From: a bacterium
GTDB taxonomy: Bacteria > Myxococcota_A > Bradymonadia > UBA7976 > UBA1532
NCBI GenBank assembly: GCA_030426085.1
Contig: JAUHYW010000001.1
Coordinates: 186,001 to 250,000 of the forward strand
Length of the DNA stretch: 64,000 bases
Direction: 5' to 3'
This document shows, piece by piece, positions 1 to 9,353 of the stretch (the stretch's first letter is position 1; each line of letters opens with the position of its first letter). The notes under the pieces were generated by a model that did no database searches, was not told the origin of the DNA, and saw only the letters and a program-made list of their open reading frames with translations. The position numbers and the translations under genes are program-made.

Positions 1-1019
1 GGCAGCTCGGGCACGTGGCAGTCGCCGCAGCCGATGGCCGAGAAGAGCTGCTCGCCGTTCCACACGGCGTCTTCGACGTCGCGGTCGCGGGGGATGACCC
101 GGCCCGGGGCCGAGAGGGTGGCCTGCCAGACGCTGGCGGCGGTCACGTCGGCGACGGTCATCTCGTTGACGAAGCCGTCGCCGTCGGGGTCGCCGGTGCC
201 GAAGCGCTCGACCGGCTGGATGCCGTGGTGGTGGTTCATCGCGTTGTTGGTGAACTGCCGCAGCGAGATGACCGCGCCGGCCTGGTGGAACGGGCGCACG
301 ATGAGGTTGGGCGGGTCGTCGGATCCGGTGCTGACGATGGACGGCCAAGCGAGGCCCTCGACGCCGGAGACGTCCCAGCTCCCGTCGGGCTCGCGGGCGA
401 GCTCGCCGAAGTCGACGCCCTTGGCCACGAGCTGGGTGGCGTCCCCCGGGTCGAGGGCGTCCCGCTGGGCCTGCAACGCGTCGGTCATCTCGATCGCGAG
501 CCGCTCGATGTAGCCCGATCCGTTCATGCCGAGGGTGGCCCGGCTGTTGGCGATGGAGTCGAGGGTCACCGGGCGGCCGAGCTCGTCGACGGCGCCCCGC
601 AGGGGGGTCTGGTCGGCCTGGTCGAAGGTGGCGTGGTCGAACCGCTGGCCGAGCACGAAGACGTTGGTCACGAAGTCGCCCCCGCCGCCGGCGGCGGGCA
701 GGTTGTGGCAGCCGGCGCACGAGTTGGCGTCGGGGGCCGAGACCCGGTTGAAGTTGCGGGGGAAGAGCAGCGGTGAGCTCGGATCGGAGAGCGGCCCGCC
801 GGTGCCTTTGGTCAGCGGGCGCCCCCCGCCTTCTTGTGGGGTCCACGCGGCGCTGAACAGCAGGCCGCCGTGCCGGTTGAGGTCTTCGATGTCGAGGTCG
901 AACTCTTCGCCGTCGGCGAGGTGGCGGGGCACGGCGACCTCTACACCGGGCACGAAGTCGGCGAGCGCGGCGCTCGGGGCGAGCAGCGCGCAGATCGCAA
1001 CGGTGGCCATACGCTTCAT
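1..1019 (-). CDS. Di-haem cytochrome c oxidoreductase (DHOR/DUF1111-like), 3' end outside window
   Basis: About 340 N-terminal residues are visible and the frame runs off the left edge. A Sec signal peptide (MKRMATVAICALLAPSAALA) exports it to the periplasm. There are two haem c sites: CAGCH at residues 101-105 and CGDCH at 331-335, the second inside a GEQLF-SAIG-CGDCH-VPEL context typical of the di-haem oxidoreductase/putative peroxidase family. Members are thought to be thiol-oxidoreductase-like or peroxidase-like electron carriers; the substrate here is unknown. The ATG at 1019 follows a strong AGGAGGAGG site (1021-1032). It diverges from the Cys-repeat lipoprotein gene. MauG or cytochrome c peroxidase is a less likely alternative given the spacing of the two haem motifs. 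Confidence 0.8.
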   Translation of the reverse strand, partial: MKRMATVAICALLAPSAALADFVPGVEVAVPRHLADGEEFDLDIEDLNRHGGLLFSAAWTPQEGGGRPLTKGTGGPLSDPSSPLLFPRNFNRVSAPDANSCAGCHNLPAAGGGGDFVTNVFVLGQRFDHATFDQADQTPLRGAVDELGRPVTLDSIANSRATLGMNGSGYIERLAIEMTDALQAQRDALDPGDATQLVAKGVDFGELAREPDGSWDVSGVEGLAWPSIVSTGSDDPPNLIVRPFHQAGAVISLRQFTNNAMNHHHGIQPVERFGTGDPDGDGFVNEMTVADVTAASVWQATLSAPGRVIPRDRDVEDAVWNGEQLFSAIGCGDCHVPEL

Positions 1020-1086
1020 GGGATCCCTCCTCCTGACAGTCACTCCATGTCCCGGGGCGGCGCGAGCGCCGGGCTCATGTGTATAT

Positions 1087-1114
1087 AGTCTAAGTTAGTA
1101 ATTTTATTTGTCCA
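1087..1114 (-). promoter_or_regulatory. Candidate sigma-70-like promoter of the di-haem oxidoreductase gene
   Basis: On the minus strand TGGACA (1114-1109) is followed after 16 nt by TAGACT (1092-1087). It lies in an AT-rich island unlike the surrounding DNA and implies a leader of about 60 nt. A GC-rich 5-bp hairpin sits in that leader (1058-1071). Assignment is by pattern only. Confidence 0.35.
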
Positions 1115-1289
1115 GAGGTTTTTTGACGGAGTGTATCCGGATCATTCCGGTCATGCGTCATCATTAGTGCAATAATCCTGCATTGTTGTAATGGCTTCTC
1201 GTTTTTGACCAACTGCTCGCGGATACTTGCCTCGAACCCCGCCTCCGGGTCACAAGCAAGATCGAGTTTCGAAGAAAGCGAGGTGTTCC

Positions 1290-4200
1290 ATGCGGCGCTG
1301 GGTTCTCGTGCTGACGATGGCGGCGGGGGTGTCGGCCGCCGGGTGTGATGGCGATGAGTCACCGGGAGCGAGTGACGGCGGCGCGGTCGATTCCGGGCCC
1401 GACGGGTCCGTGGGCGGCCCGGACATGGCGCCGGATCCGCGGCTGGATCTGGGGCTCGACATGGCCGCGGACGATGGCTCGACGCCGGTGTGCGGCGACG
1501 GGCGGCTCGAGGGCGACGAGCAGTGCGACGACGGGGGGCAGGTCGGCGGCGACGGGTGCGACGCCGAGTGCCGGCTGGAGCCGGAGACCTGCGGGGACGG
1601 CGCGCTCGACGAGGGCGAGTCGTGCGACGACGGCAACCGGGCGGCGGGCGATGGCTGTGATCCGGGGTGTCGGTCGGAGGTGGTCGATGTCAGCGCGGGC
1701 GGGCTCTTCGAAGGCTTCATGCTGCGGGGCGAGGTCGACCTGTACCGCTTCGATCTGGCCCTGCCGGCCCGGGTGACCCTCCAGACGAGCGACGGGGCCG
1801 AGGGGTGCCCGGGGGATACGGTGCTGACGCTGTACGCCGGGGACGACGCCGATCGCGAGCTGATCGTGCAGAACGACGACGGCCCGCCCGAGATCGGGGA
1901 GTGCTCCCGCATCTACTATCTGCTCGAGCCGGGGGTCTACTCGCTCGACGCGAGCTTCAAGCAGGAGGCGGACGGGCCGACGCCGTCGCTGAGCTATGTG
2001 CTCGCGGTCGGGTTCGGCGGCGATTGCGGCAACGAGCGGGTCGAGGTGGGCGAGGAGTGCGACGACGGCAACCGGGCGGACGGCGACGGCTGCGACGCCG
2101 ACTGCGCGCAGGAGTTCGGGCCGGTCTGCGGTGATGGCGAGGTCGAGGGCGACGAGGGCTGCGACGATGGCAACCGCGAGTCGGGCGACGGCTGCGACGC
2201 CGACTGCGCGCTCGAGCCGGCCTGCGGAGACGGCGACCTCGACGAGGGCGAGGGCTGCGACGACGGCAACCGGGATCCGGGCGACGGCTGCGACGCCGAC
2301 TGCGCGGTGGAGGCGGCCTGCGGTGACGGTGTGCTCGATCCCGGGGAGTCGTGCGACGACGGGGGCCGGGTGGACGGGGACGGGTGCGACGCCATGTGCC
2401 GCATCGAGCCGGGCTGCGGCAACGGCTGGCTCGAGGCGGGCGAGGAGTGCGACGACGGCAACCTGGAGCCGAGGGACGGCTGCTCGGCCGCGTGCCGGGT
2501 CGAGGTGCCGATGTGCGGCGACGGGTGGCAGGACGACGGGGAGGCGTGCGACGACGGCAACCGGGTGGCGGGCGACGGCTGCGACGGGGCCTGCCGGGTC
2601 GAGGTGGCGGTGTGCGGCAACGGTGAGCTGGAGCCGGGCGAGAGCTGCGACGACGGCAACGTCGATCCGGGCGACGGCTGCGCGGACGACTGCCGCATCG
2701 AGCCCGATCCGGTGTGCGGCAACGGGGCCGTCGAGATGGGCGAGGTCTGCGACGACGGGAACCGGGTGGCGGGCGACGGGTGTGATCCCGACTGCCAGCC
2801 CGAGGCGGAGCAGCGCTGCGGCAACGGGGTGCTCGAGGGCGAGGAGGAGTGCGACGACGGCAACCTGAACGTGGGCGACGGCTGCGCGCCGAACTGCACG
2901 TTCGAGCCGGTGTGCGGCGACGGGCAGCTCGAAGGGGTGGAGCAGTGCGATGACGGCAACCGGGTGGCGGGCGACGGCTGCGCGCCGAACTGCACGCTCG
3001 AGCCGGATCAGGTCTGCGGCAATGGGATCGTCGAGGGCGACGAGGAGTGCGACGACGGCAACCGCTTCTTCGGCGACGGCTGCGGCGGGGACTGCGTCTT
3101 CGAGCGCATCCCCGAGTGCGGCAACGACTTCCTCGATCGCAACGAGGAGTGCGACGACGGCAACCGGGAGGCGGGCGATGGCTGCGGGCCCAACTGCCGG
3201 TTGGAGGGTGATCCGGCGTGCGGCAACGGGGTGGTCGAGCTGGGCGAGGAGTGCGACGACGGAGGCCTGGTCGGGGGGGACGGCTGCGACGCGCAGTGCG
3301 GGCTCGAGCCGATGGCGGTCTGCGGTGACGGGCGCACCGAGGGCGATGAGCAGTGCGACGACGGCGGGCTGGAGGCGGGCGACGGGTGCGACCCGACGTG
3401 CCGGCTCGAGGCGGCGATCTGCGGCAACGGGCGGGTCGAGCAGGGCGAGGAGTGCGACGACGGCGCGGCGGTGGGCGGCGACGGGTGCAGCGCCGACTGT
3501 CGCTACGAGACGCTGGCGGTCGCGCCGGGTGAGCCGGTGGGCCGGGTCGATCTGCGGGCGGGGTCGGTGCACCTGTACACGCTCGATCTGGACGTGATGC
3601 GGCAGGTGCGGGTGCGCACGGTGCGCAACGGCGGTTGCGGCGCGGATGTGTTCGATCTGCGGGTCATCGCGCTGCCCGGCGGGCAGCAGGTGGGCGCGGA
3701 CGTGGGGGACGTGGAGACCGCCGGCTGCGCCGATTGGACCGGGCCGCTCGAGCCGGGCAGCTACCGGCTCGAGGTCCGCTCGGCGGGCGGGGACGCCGGG
3801 GGCTACGCCCTGTTCGTCGACTTCCTGGGGCTGTGCGGCAACGGCGCGATCGAGGCCGACGAGACCTGCGACGACGGCAACCTGGAGCCGGGGGACGGCT
3901 GCGACGCGGTCTGCGCCCGGGAGGACACCCTGGTGACGACCCCCGGGGCGTACCCCGGCGGCTTCGCGGCGGGCGGGCAGGACGTCTTCACCCTGGAGTT
4001 GCAGGCGGTCGCGCTGGTGACCCTGGAGACGAGCGACGGGGCCGATGGCTGCCCGGGCAACACCTTCATGACCCTGGGCCGGGTGCTGGCCGGGGGGCAG
4101 GTGCAGGCGCTGACCGCCGACGACGATCGGGGGCTCGACCTGTGCTCCCGCATCTCGCTGCGCTTGCAGCCGGGCACCTACCGGGTCGTGGTGAGCCACC

Positions 4201-4700
4201 CCCAGGGGGCGGCGATCCCGATGTACGCGTTGGAGGTCGACCTGCGGGGCGCCTGCGGCGACTCGATCCTGGAGTACGGCGAGCAGTGCGACGACGCCAA
4301 CCGGGCGGACGGGGACGGGTGCAGCGGGCAGTGCCTCGCCGAGTACACCCCGGTGCTCGAGAGCGGGCTCTTCGGGGCCGGGGCGCCGCCCGGAGGGGCG
4401 GTGCTGTTCGGCTTCGATCTGGAGGCGCCGACGGCGGTGACCGTGGTGACCGGGGACGACGCGCTGCGGGGTCCCGGCGGCCCGGCGAGCTGCGTGGGGG
4501 TCGATACGCTGCTCGAGCTCTTCGAGGTGCGGCCGGTGGGGCTGGCGCTGGTCGACAGCGACGACGACGGCGGCTTCCCGCCGGGCTGCTCGCGGCTCGA
4601 GCGGGTGCTGGGCCCCGGGGCGTGGCGGGTCCGCATCCGTCACCCGGACGGCGCCGCGCTGCCCGAGCACCGGGTGTACTTCGACATCCGGCCTCAGTGA
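1290..4700 (+). CDS. Giant Cys-rich lipoprotein with 19 DUF4215 repeats and four PPC-like beta domains
   Basis: A 1136-residue surface or periplasmic lipoprotein. The signal peptide ends in SAAGC (lipid Cys19), followed by a Gly/Asp-rich linker and repeats starting at Cys68. Each repeat of about 32-35 residues follows CGxGxLExGExCDDGNxxxGDGCxxxC, the DUF4215 myxococcal cysteine-rich repeat. Two repeats are followed by a beta-sandwich-like domain (about 130-245), then fifteen consecutive repeats (246-738), a second such domain, repeat 18 (849), a third domain, repeat 19 (989) and a C-terminal domain. The sandwich domains (for example VDLYRFDLALPARV) resemble bacterial pre-peptidase C-terminal (PPC) domains. 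The ATG at 1290 is preferred over an upstream in-frame ATG at 1227 because it starts the signal peptide and follows GCGAGGTG. Adhesive or structural function is inferred only. Confidence 0.85.
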   Translation: MRRWVLVLTMAAGVSAAGCDGDESPGASDGGAVDSGPDGSVGGPDMAPDPRLDLGLDMAADDGSTPVCGDGRLEGDEQCDDGGQVGGDGCDAECRLEPETCGDGALDEGESCDDGNRAAGDGCDPGCRSEVVDVSAGGLFEGFMLRGEVDLYRFDLALPARVTLQTSDGAEGCPGDTVLTLYAGDDADRELIVQNDDGPPEIGECSRIYYLLEPGVYSLDASFKQEADGPTPSLSYVLAVGFGGDCGNERVEVGEECDDGNRADGDGCDADCAQEFGPVCGDGEVEGDEGCDDGNRESGDGCDADCALEPACGDGDLDEGEGCDDGNRDPGDGCDADCAVEAACGDGVLDPGESCDDGGRVDGDGCDAMCRIEPGCGNGWLEAGEECDDGNLEPRDGCSAACRVEVPMCGDGWQDDGEACDDGNRVAGDGCDGACRVEVAVCGNGELEPGESCDDGNVDPGDGCADDCRIEPDPVCGNGAVEMGEVCDDGNRVAGDGCDPDCQPEAEQRCGNGVLEGEEECDDGNLNVGDGCAPNCTFEPVCGDGQLEGVEQCDDGNRVAGDGCAPNCTLEPDQVCGNGIVEGDEECDDGNRFFGDGCGGDCVFERIPECGNDFLDRNEECDDGNREAGDGCGPNCRLEGDPACGNGVVELGEECDDGGLVGGDGCDAQCGLEPMAVCGDGRTEGDEQCDDGGLEAGDGCDPTCRLEAAICGNGRVEQGEECDDGAAVGGDGCSADCRYETLAVAPGEPVGRVDLRAGSVHLYTLDLDVMRQVRVRTVRNGGCGADVFDLRVIALPGGQQVGADVGDVETAGCADWTGPLEPGSYRLEVRSAGGDAGGYALFVDFLGLCGNGAIEADETCDDGNLEPGDGCDAVCAREDTLVTTPGAYPGGFAAGGQDVFTLELQAVALVTLETSDGADGCPGNTFMTLGRVLAGGQVQALTADDDRGLDLCSRISLRLQPGTYRVVVSHPQGAAIPMYALEVDLRGACGDSILEYGEQCDDANRADGDGCSGQCLAEYTPVLESGLFGAGAPPGGAVLFGFDLEAPTAVTVVTGDDALRGPGGPASCVGVDTLLELFEVRPVGLALVDSDDDGGFPPGCSRLERVLGPGAWRVRIRHPDGAALPEHRVYFDIRPQ
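1491..4350 (+). repeat. DUF4215-coding tandem repeat tract (about 100-bp units)
   Basis: Nineteen diverged copies of a roughly 96-105-bp unit encoding CGDG-GE-CDDGN-GDGC-C. Fifteen lie end to end between about 2026 and 3500. Key constant positions are the six Cys codons and the GACGACGGCAAC core. The units differ enough at the third base that slippage is not the obvious recent cause. The repetition also creates long spurious frames on the opposite strand. Confidence 0.85.
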
Positions 4701-4702
4701 GC

Positions 4703-4717
4703 GAGCCGGGCGGGCTC
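4703..4717. terminator. Short hairpin between convergent genes
   Basis: GAGCC (4703-4707) pairs with GGCTC (4713-4717) around a 5-nt loop, exactly between the stop of the Cys-repeat gene and the stop of the CAP gene. There is no U-tract, so terminator function is uncertain. Confidence 0.25.
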
Positions 4718-6287
4718 AGTCGGCGGCGATGATGACCACCCGCACGTCGGGCAGGGGCCGGGCCGGATCGCGGTGGATGCCGACCCCGATCCGGCCGAGG
4801 TCGGCGCCGAGCAGCGCCTCGGGCAGCTCGAGCCGGGTGGGGTCGAGCAGCGCGGCGGTCCACGCGGTGAGCCGGCGGGCGCGGGCGGTCGGCTCGGCGG
4901 TGCGCAGCGCGCTGTCGGGGCTGGCGTCGTCCCGCCGGGCCTCGCGATCGGCGGCGGCGGCCAGCTCGGCGTCGACCCGCAGCGGCGGGGCGTCGCGCCG
5001 GGCGCGGGCGGCGGTGATGCGAGCGTAGAGCGCCTCGACGGCGTCACGGGGGTCGTCGAGCGCGGGCGCCGGCCGGGCGAAGACCTGGGTCACGTACCAC
5101 CCCGACTCGCCGCGGGCGGCGCCCAGGCCGACGTGGGTGAAGTCTTCGCTGACGATGTTGCGCCGGTGGCCCAGCGAGCGCATCAGGCCGGCCTGGGCGT
5201 CGTCGAGGCTGCGGTTGAGCGCGACGTTCTCCCCCGAGGCCGCGGCCCGGTAGTCGGCGGCCCGCAGGCGATCGTCGACCTGCCCGGTGCGGGGCGAGGT
5301 GTGCCCCACGAAGTCGTGGCGCCGCATGTCTTCGCTGTGGGCGGCGGCGATGGCGTGCAGCGTGGGATCGACGATGAGCGGCGCCCGCCCGGCGGCGGCC
5401 CGATCGGCGGCGAGCAGCGCGGCGAGGTGGGCGATGGGATCGGCCGGCGGGCTGTCGTCGGGCCAGACGCCGTCGTGGATGTCGGGCAGCGGCTCGTCGA
5501 CGTGGATCGTGATCTGGGCCAGCGGCGCGGGGCCGGCGGGGCCTTCGGCGAGCACTTCGACCTGCCAGGCCCCGGCGGTGGCGGTGAAGTCGGTCGAGAA
5601 GCGGGCCCCATCCGATTGCACGGGCAGATCGATCAGCGTGCCGTCGGGGGTCGCGGCCAGCGCGCCCGGATCGCGATGGCCCGGGGCGAGGGTGCCCGAG
5701 ATGTGGATCCGGTCGCCGACGGCGGCGGTTCGGGGCACCGGGTCGAGGGCCATGCCGGGGCGGGTGACCAGCGCGGCCCGCACGTAGCGCGGCGGGTCGC
5801 CGACCGAGGCCTCGCCGACCCCCGCCCGCCAGCCGGTGGCGCCCTGGGAGGCCAGCGCCTCGCGCAGCGGCTCGAGGCCGTCGGTGGCGGTGACGACCAC
5901 CGCCTGCCGCACCCCCCAGAACGGCGCGCCCGCCGCGTCGAGCAGGAAGGCGAGCGCGTCGCCGGGGGCCAGCCGGCCGTGCTTCGCGTAGAACCGGGCC
6001 AGCTCGCGGGCGGCGTGCCCCAGCGCGGGGTCGGGGGTGAGGCCGGCCTGCTCGACGAGCGGGGCGAAGGTCAGATCGGCGGCGGTGATCGGCGCCGGGC
6101 CGTACTGAGGGCGGGGATCGGCGCTCAGCTCGTGGGTGTAGGGCGCCCCCGCGGCCGGGCGGGGCAGCCGGGGCAGGGGGTCGGGGGTGACGAGCCGCCG
6201 GAGGGCGGCGCGGCGATCGTCACCGCCGAGCCACCAGGCGGCGGCGGCGACGAAGACGGCGAATACGATGAGTCCCAGGCGGCGCAC
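4716..6287 (-). CDS. CAP/SCP-domain (PR1-like) membrane-anchored protein
   Basis: A 523-residue protein with an N-terminal membrane anchor (RRLGLIVFAVFVAAAAWWLG), so the bulk is periplasmic. Residues about 295-425 form a CAP domain with AAAHSEDMRRHDFVGH, SGENVA, and GHRRNIV-FTHVGLG. The His and Glu residues of the usual cavity are present. The last 95 residues repeat the start and end of the CAP pattern (APPLRVDAELAAAADREARRD; LGRIGVGI) but lack the His/Glu cavity, so a second decayed CAP copy is likely. Residues about 160-290 look like beta-rich Ig-like sequence. The frame opens with GTG at 6287 without a convincing Shine-Dalgarno. Bacterial CAP proteins are poorly understood; the target is unknown. 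Confidence 0.75.
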   Translation of the reverse strand: MRRLGLIVFAVFVAAAAWWLGGDDRRAALRRLVTPDPLPRLPRPAAGAPYTHELSADPRPQYGPAPITAADLTFAPLVEQAGLTPDPALGHAARELARFYAKHGRLAPGDALAFLLDAAGAPFWGVRQAVVVTATDGLEPLREALASQGATGWRAGVGEASVGDPPRYVRAALVTRPGMALDPVPRTAAVGDRIHISGTLAPGHRDPGALAATPDGTLIDLPVQSDGARFSTDFTATAGAWQVEVLAEGPAGPAPLAQITIHVDEPLPDIHDGVWPDDSPPADPIAHLAALLAADRAAAGRAPLIVDPTLHAIAAAHSEDMRRHDFVGHTSPRTGQVDDRLRAADYRAAASGENVALNRSLDDAQAGLMRSLGHRRNIVSEDFTHVGLGAARGESGWYVTQVFARPAPALDDPRDAVEALYARITAARARRDAPPLRVDAELAAAADREARRDDASPDSALRTAEPTARARRLTAWTAALLDPTRLELPEALLGADLGRIGVGIHRDPARPLPDVRVVIIAAD

Positions 6288-6353
6288 CGTGAACGGACAC
6301 GCCGCGCGGTCGGGCGGTTGCGCGGCGTCGTCGGGGGCACTACCGTCCGCCCG

Positions 6354-6389
6354 ATGGCCACCCGCGAGGTGGCTGGGGAGGAGGGCTGA
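6354..6389 (+). CDS. Possible 11-residue leader peptide upstream of the MscS gene
   Basis: ATG at 6354 opens a frame encoding MATREVAGEEG. Its TGA (6387-6389) shares one base with the ATG of the channel gene (TGATG). A TACCGT hexamer (6341-6346) lies 7 nt before its ATG, the same geometry as other apparently leaderless genes here. Its codons contain the GGGGAGGAGG ribosome site of the channel gene, so it may simply be a by-product of that site. No function is claimed. Confidence 0.25.
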   Translation: MATREVAGEEG

Positions 6390-7366
6390 TGCCCGATTGG
6401 CGTGTATTCGAGTCGCACCCCTGGTTGATGATCTACCTGCCGTTGGTGGGCGCGCTGGGCACCTTGGCGGTGCTGGCCGTCAGCCGCCAGCTCCGCCGGC
6501 TGCGGACCCGGCGGGTCGATCGGGTCGAGCAGGCCGAGACCATCGAGTCGGTCGCGTCGGACGGTCCGCTGGACGACGCTGGCGAGGCGGCCCGGGGGCG
6601 GGCGCTGCGCAGCATCGAGCAGTACTTCCGCAACAGCCGGCGGGTGCTGGTGCCGAGCATCGCGCTGTTCACTGTCATCGGGCTGACGGTGCCCTTCATC
6701 GACGAGGTGCCCGCGGCGCTGCTCAGCCTCTTCGCCGGCGCGGTCACGGTCATCGTCGGCATCGCGGCCCGGGCGGTGCTCGAGAACATGCTGGCCGGGC
6801 TGGTGCTGACCTTCAGCAAAGCGATCAACATCGGAGACACGGTGCTGCTCGAGGGTCACTATGGGACCATCGAGGAGATCTCGATGACCCACACGACGAT
6901 CAAGATCTGGGACTGGCGGCGCTACGTGGTGCCCAACCGGCGCATGCTCGACGTCGAGCTGGTCAACTATACGCTGACCGATCGGGTGCAGTGGTCCCAG
7001 ATCGAGTTCTGGGTGGGCTACGAGACCGACATGGCGCTGCTCGAGCGGCTGGCGGTCGCCGCCCCTCAAGGCTCACCGGCGTTCGCCGACTACGAGCTGC
7101 CCCGGTTCTGGGTGATGGAGCTGGCGCCCCATGGCATCCGCTGCCTGGTGGCGGCCTGGGCCGACGGCCCGGCGCAGGGGTGGGATCTGAAGCACGACAC
7201 CCGGATGGCGCTCATCGCGGCGTTCGCCGAGCATGGCATCCGGTGTCATACGTGGTCGGTGGGGACCGAGTGGGTGGGGCCGAAGCCGCCCGGTCCGGGC
7301 CCGGGCGGCGCCGACGCGGGCGGTCAGTCCTCGGCTTCCCGCCGCCAGCCGACCCACTTGGCGTAG
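6389..7366 (+). CDS. MscS-family mechanosensitive ion channel
   Basis: A 325-residue inner-membrane protein. Three hydrophobic segments (about 12-34, 88-110 and 112-140) are followed by the MscS beta domain with INIGDTVLLEGHYGTIEEI and the conserved YVVPNR segment. This matches small-conductance mechanosensitive channels, which vent solutes on osmotic downshock. The start follows GGGGAGGAGG. The C-terminus ends in a Gly/Pro-rich tail, and its last 43 bp overlap the 3' end of the convergent small gene. Location beside an osmolyte-uptake operon suggests a shared osmotic theme, but the two units are convergent, not co-transcribed. Confidence 0.88.
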   Translation: MPDWRVFESHPWLMIYLPLVGALGTLAVLAVSRQLRRLRTRRVDRVEQAETIESVASDGPLDDAGEAARGRALRSIEQYFRNSRRVLVPSIALFTVIGLTVPFIDEVPAALLSLFAGAVTVIVGIAARAVLENMLAGLVLTFSKAINIGDTVLLEGHYGTIEEISMTHTTIKIWDWRRYVVPNRRMLDVELVNYTLTDRVQWSQIEFWVGYETDMALLERLAVAAPQGSPAFADYELPRFWVMELAPHGIRCLVAAWADGPAQGWDLKHDTRMALIAAFAEHGIRCHTWSVGTEWVGPKPPGPGPGGADAGGQSSASRRQPTHLA

Positions 7367-7772
7367 CCTTCGATGAAGTCGTCGATGATGTACTGCTGGC
7401 TGATCTCGTCGAGGTCGATCTCGTGGGTCCCGTCGGGGTCGTTGATCTCGAGCTGAGCCATGCGCGGCTCGTCGTCGCCGGCGCCGTACATCGGGAAGGC
7501 GAAGGTCATCTTGTGGAAGACCCGCCCCCGCACCGCGTAGGTGAACGCCTCCTGCCCGTCGCGCATCACCGTGAGCACCGCCTGATGCTTCGTGCGTTCG
7601 ATGCGGGTCTTGCACCCCGAGGCGTCGAGCTCGGCGGCGAGGGTCTTGAAAGCGGGCAGCACCGTGTCGTCGATGAACTGCTTGACGTAGGCCCGAGCCT
7701 CGGCGGGCGCCTTGCGCGCGGGGCGCTTGCTGCCCCGCAGCACATTGGCCAGCTTGGACTTCCAGTCATCGC

Positions 7773-7776
<4 letters not shown>
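7324..7776 (-). CDS. Conserved-looking small protein coupled to a BCCT transporter, function unknown
   Basis: A 150-residue soluble, charged protein without signal peptide or membrane segment. I do not recognise the family. It begins MSDDWKSKL, has a basic segment (RGSKRPARK), a central beta-rich part (FTYAVRGRVFHKMTFAFPMY) and an acidic C-terminus (DEISQQYIIDDFIEGY). Its ATG overlaps the transporter stop by 4 nt (ATGA), so it is translationally coupled and last in the porin-BCCT-small protein operon. A cytoplasmic accessory or regulatory role in transport is an inference from this coupling only. Confidence 0.75.
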
Positions 7777-9344
<1,568 letters not shown>

Positions 9345-9353
9345 GGGTCCCTC

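Noticed and set aside
1491-3510. Regular 100-bp repeats considered as a CRISPR or other repeat array
   Set aside because: The units are coding, in frame, with Cys-based conservation and no constant repeat with unique spacers.
1359-4670. Open frame of about 1100 codons on the minus strand opposite the Cys-repeat gene
   Set aside because: It is the mirror of GC-rich repeats. Its protein is a monotonous Val/Ala/Arg/His pattern, while the plus-strand reading has a signal peptide and a known repeat.
7324-7366. Overlap of the MscS and small-gene 3' ends as a sign that one gene is false
   Set aside because: Both proteins look real (channel domain; coupled start), and short convergent overlaps occur again at 44471-44504.
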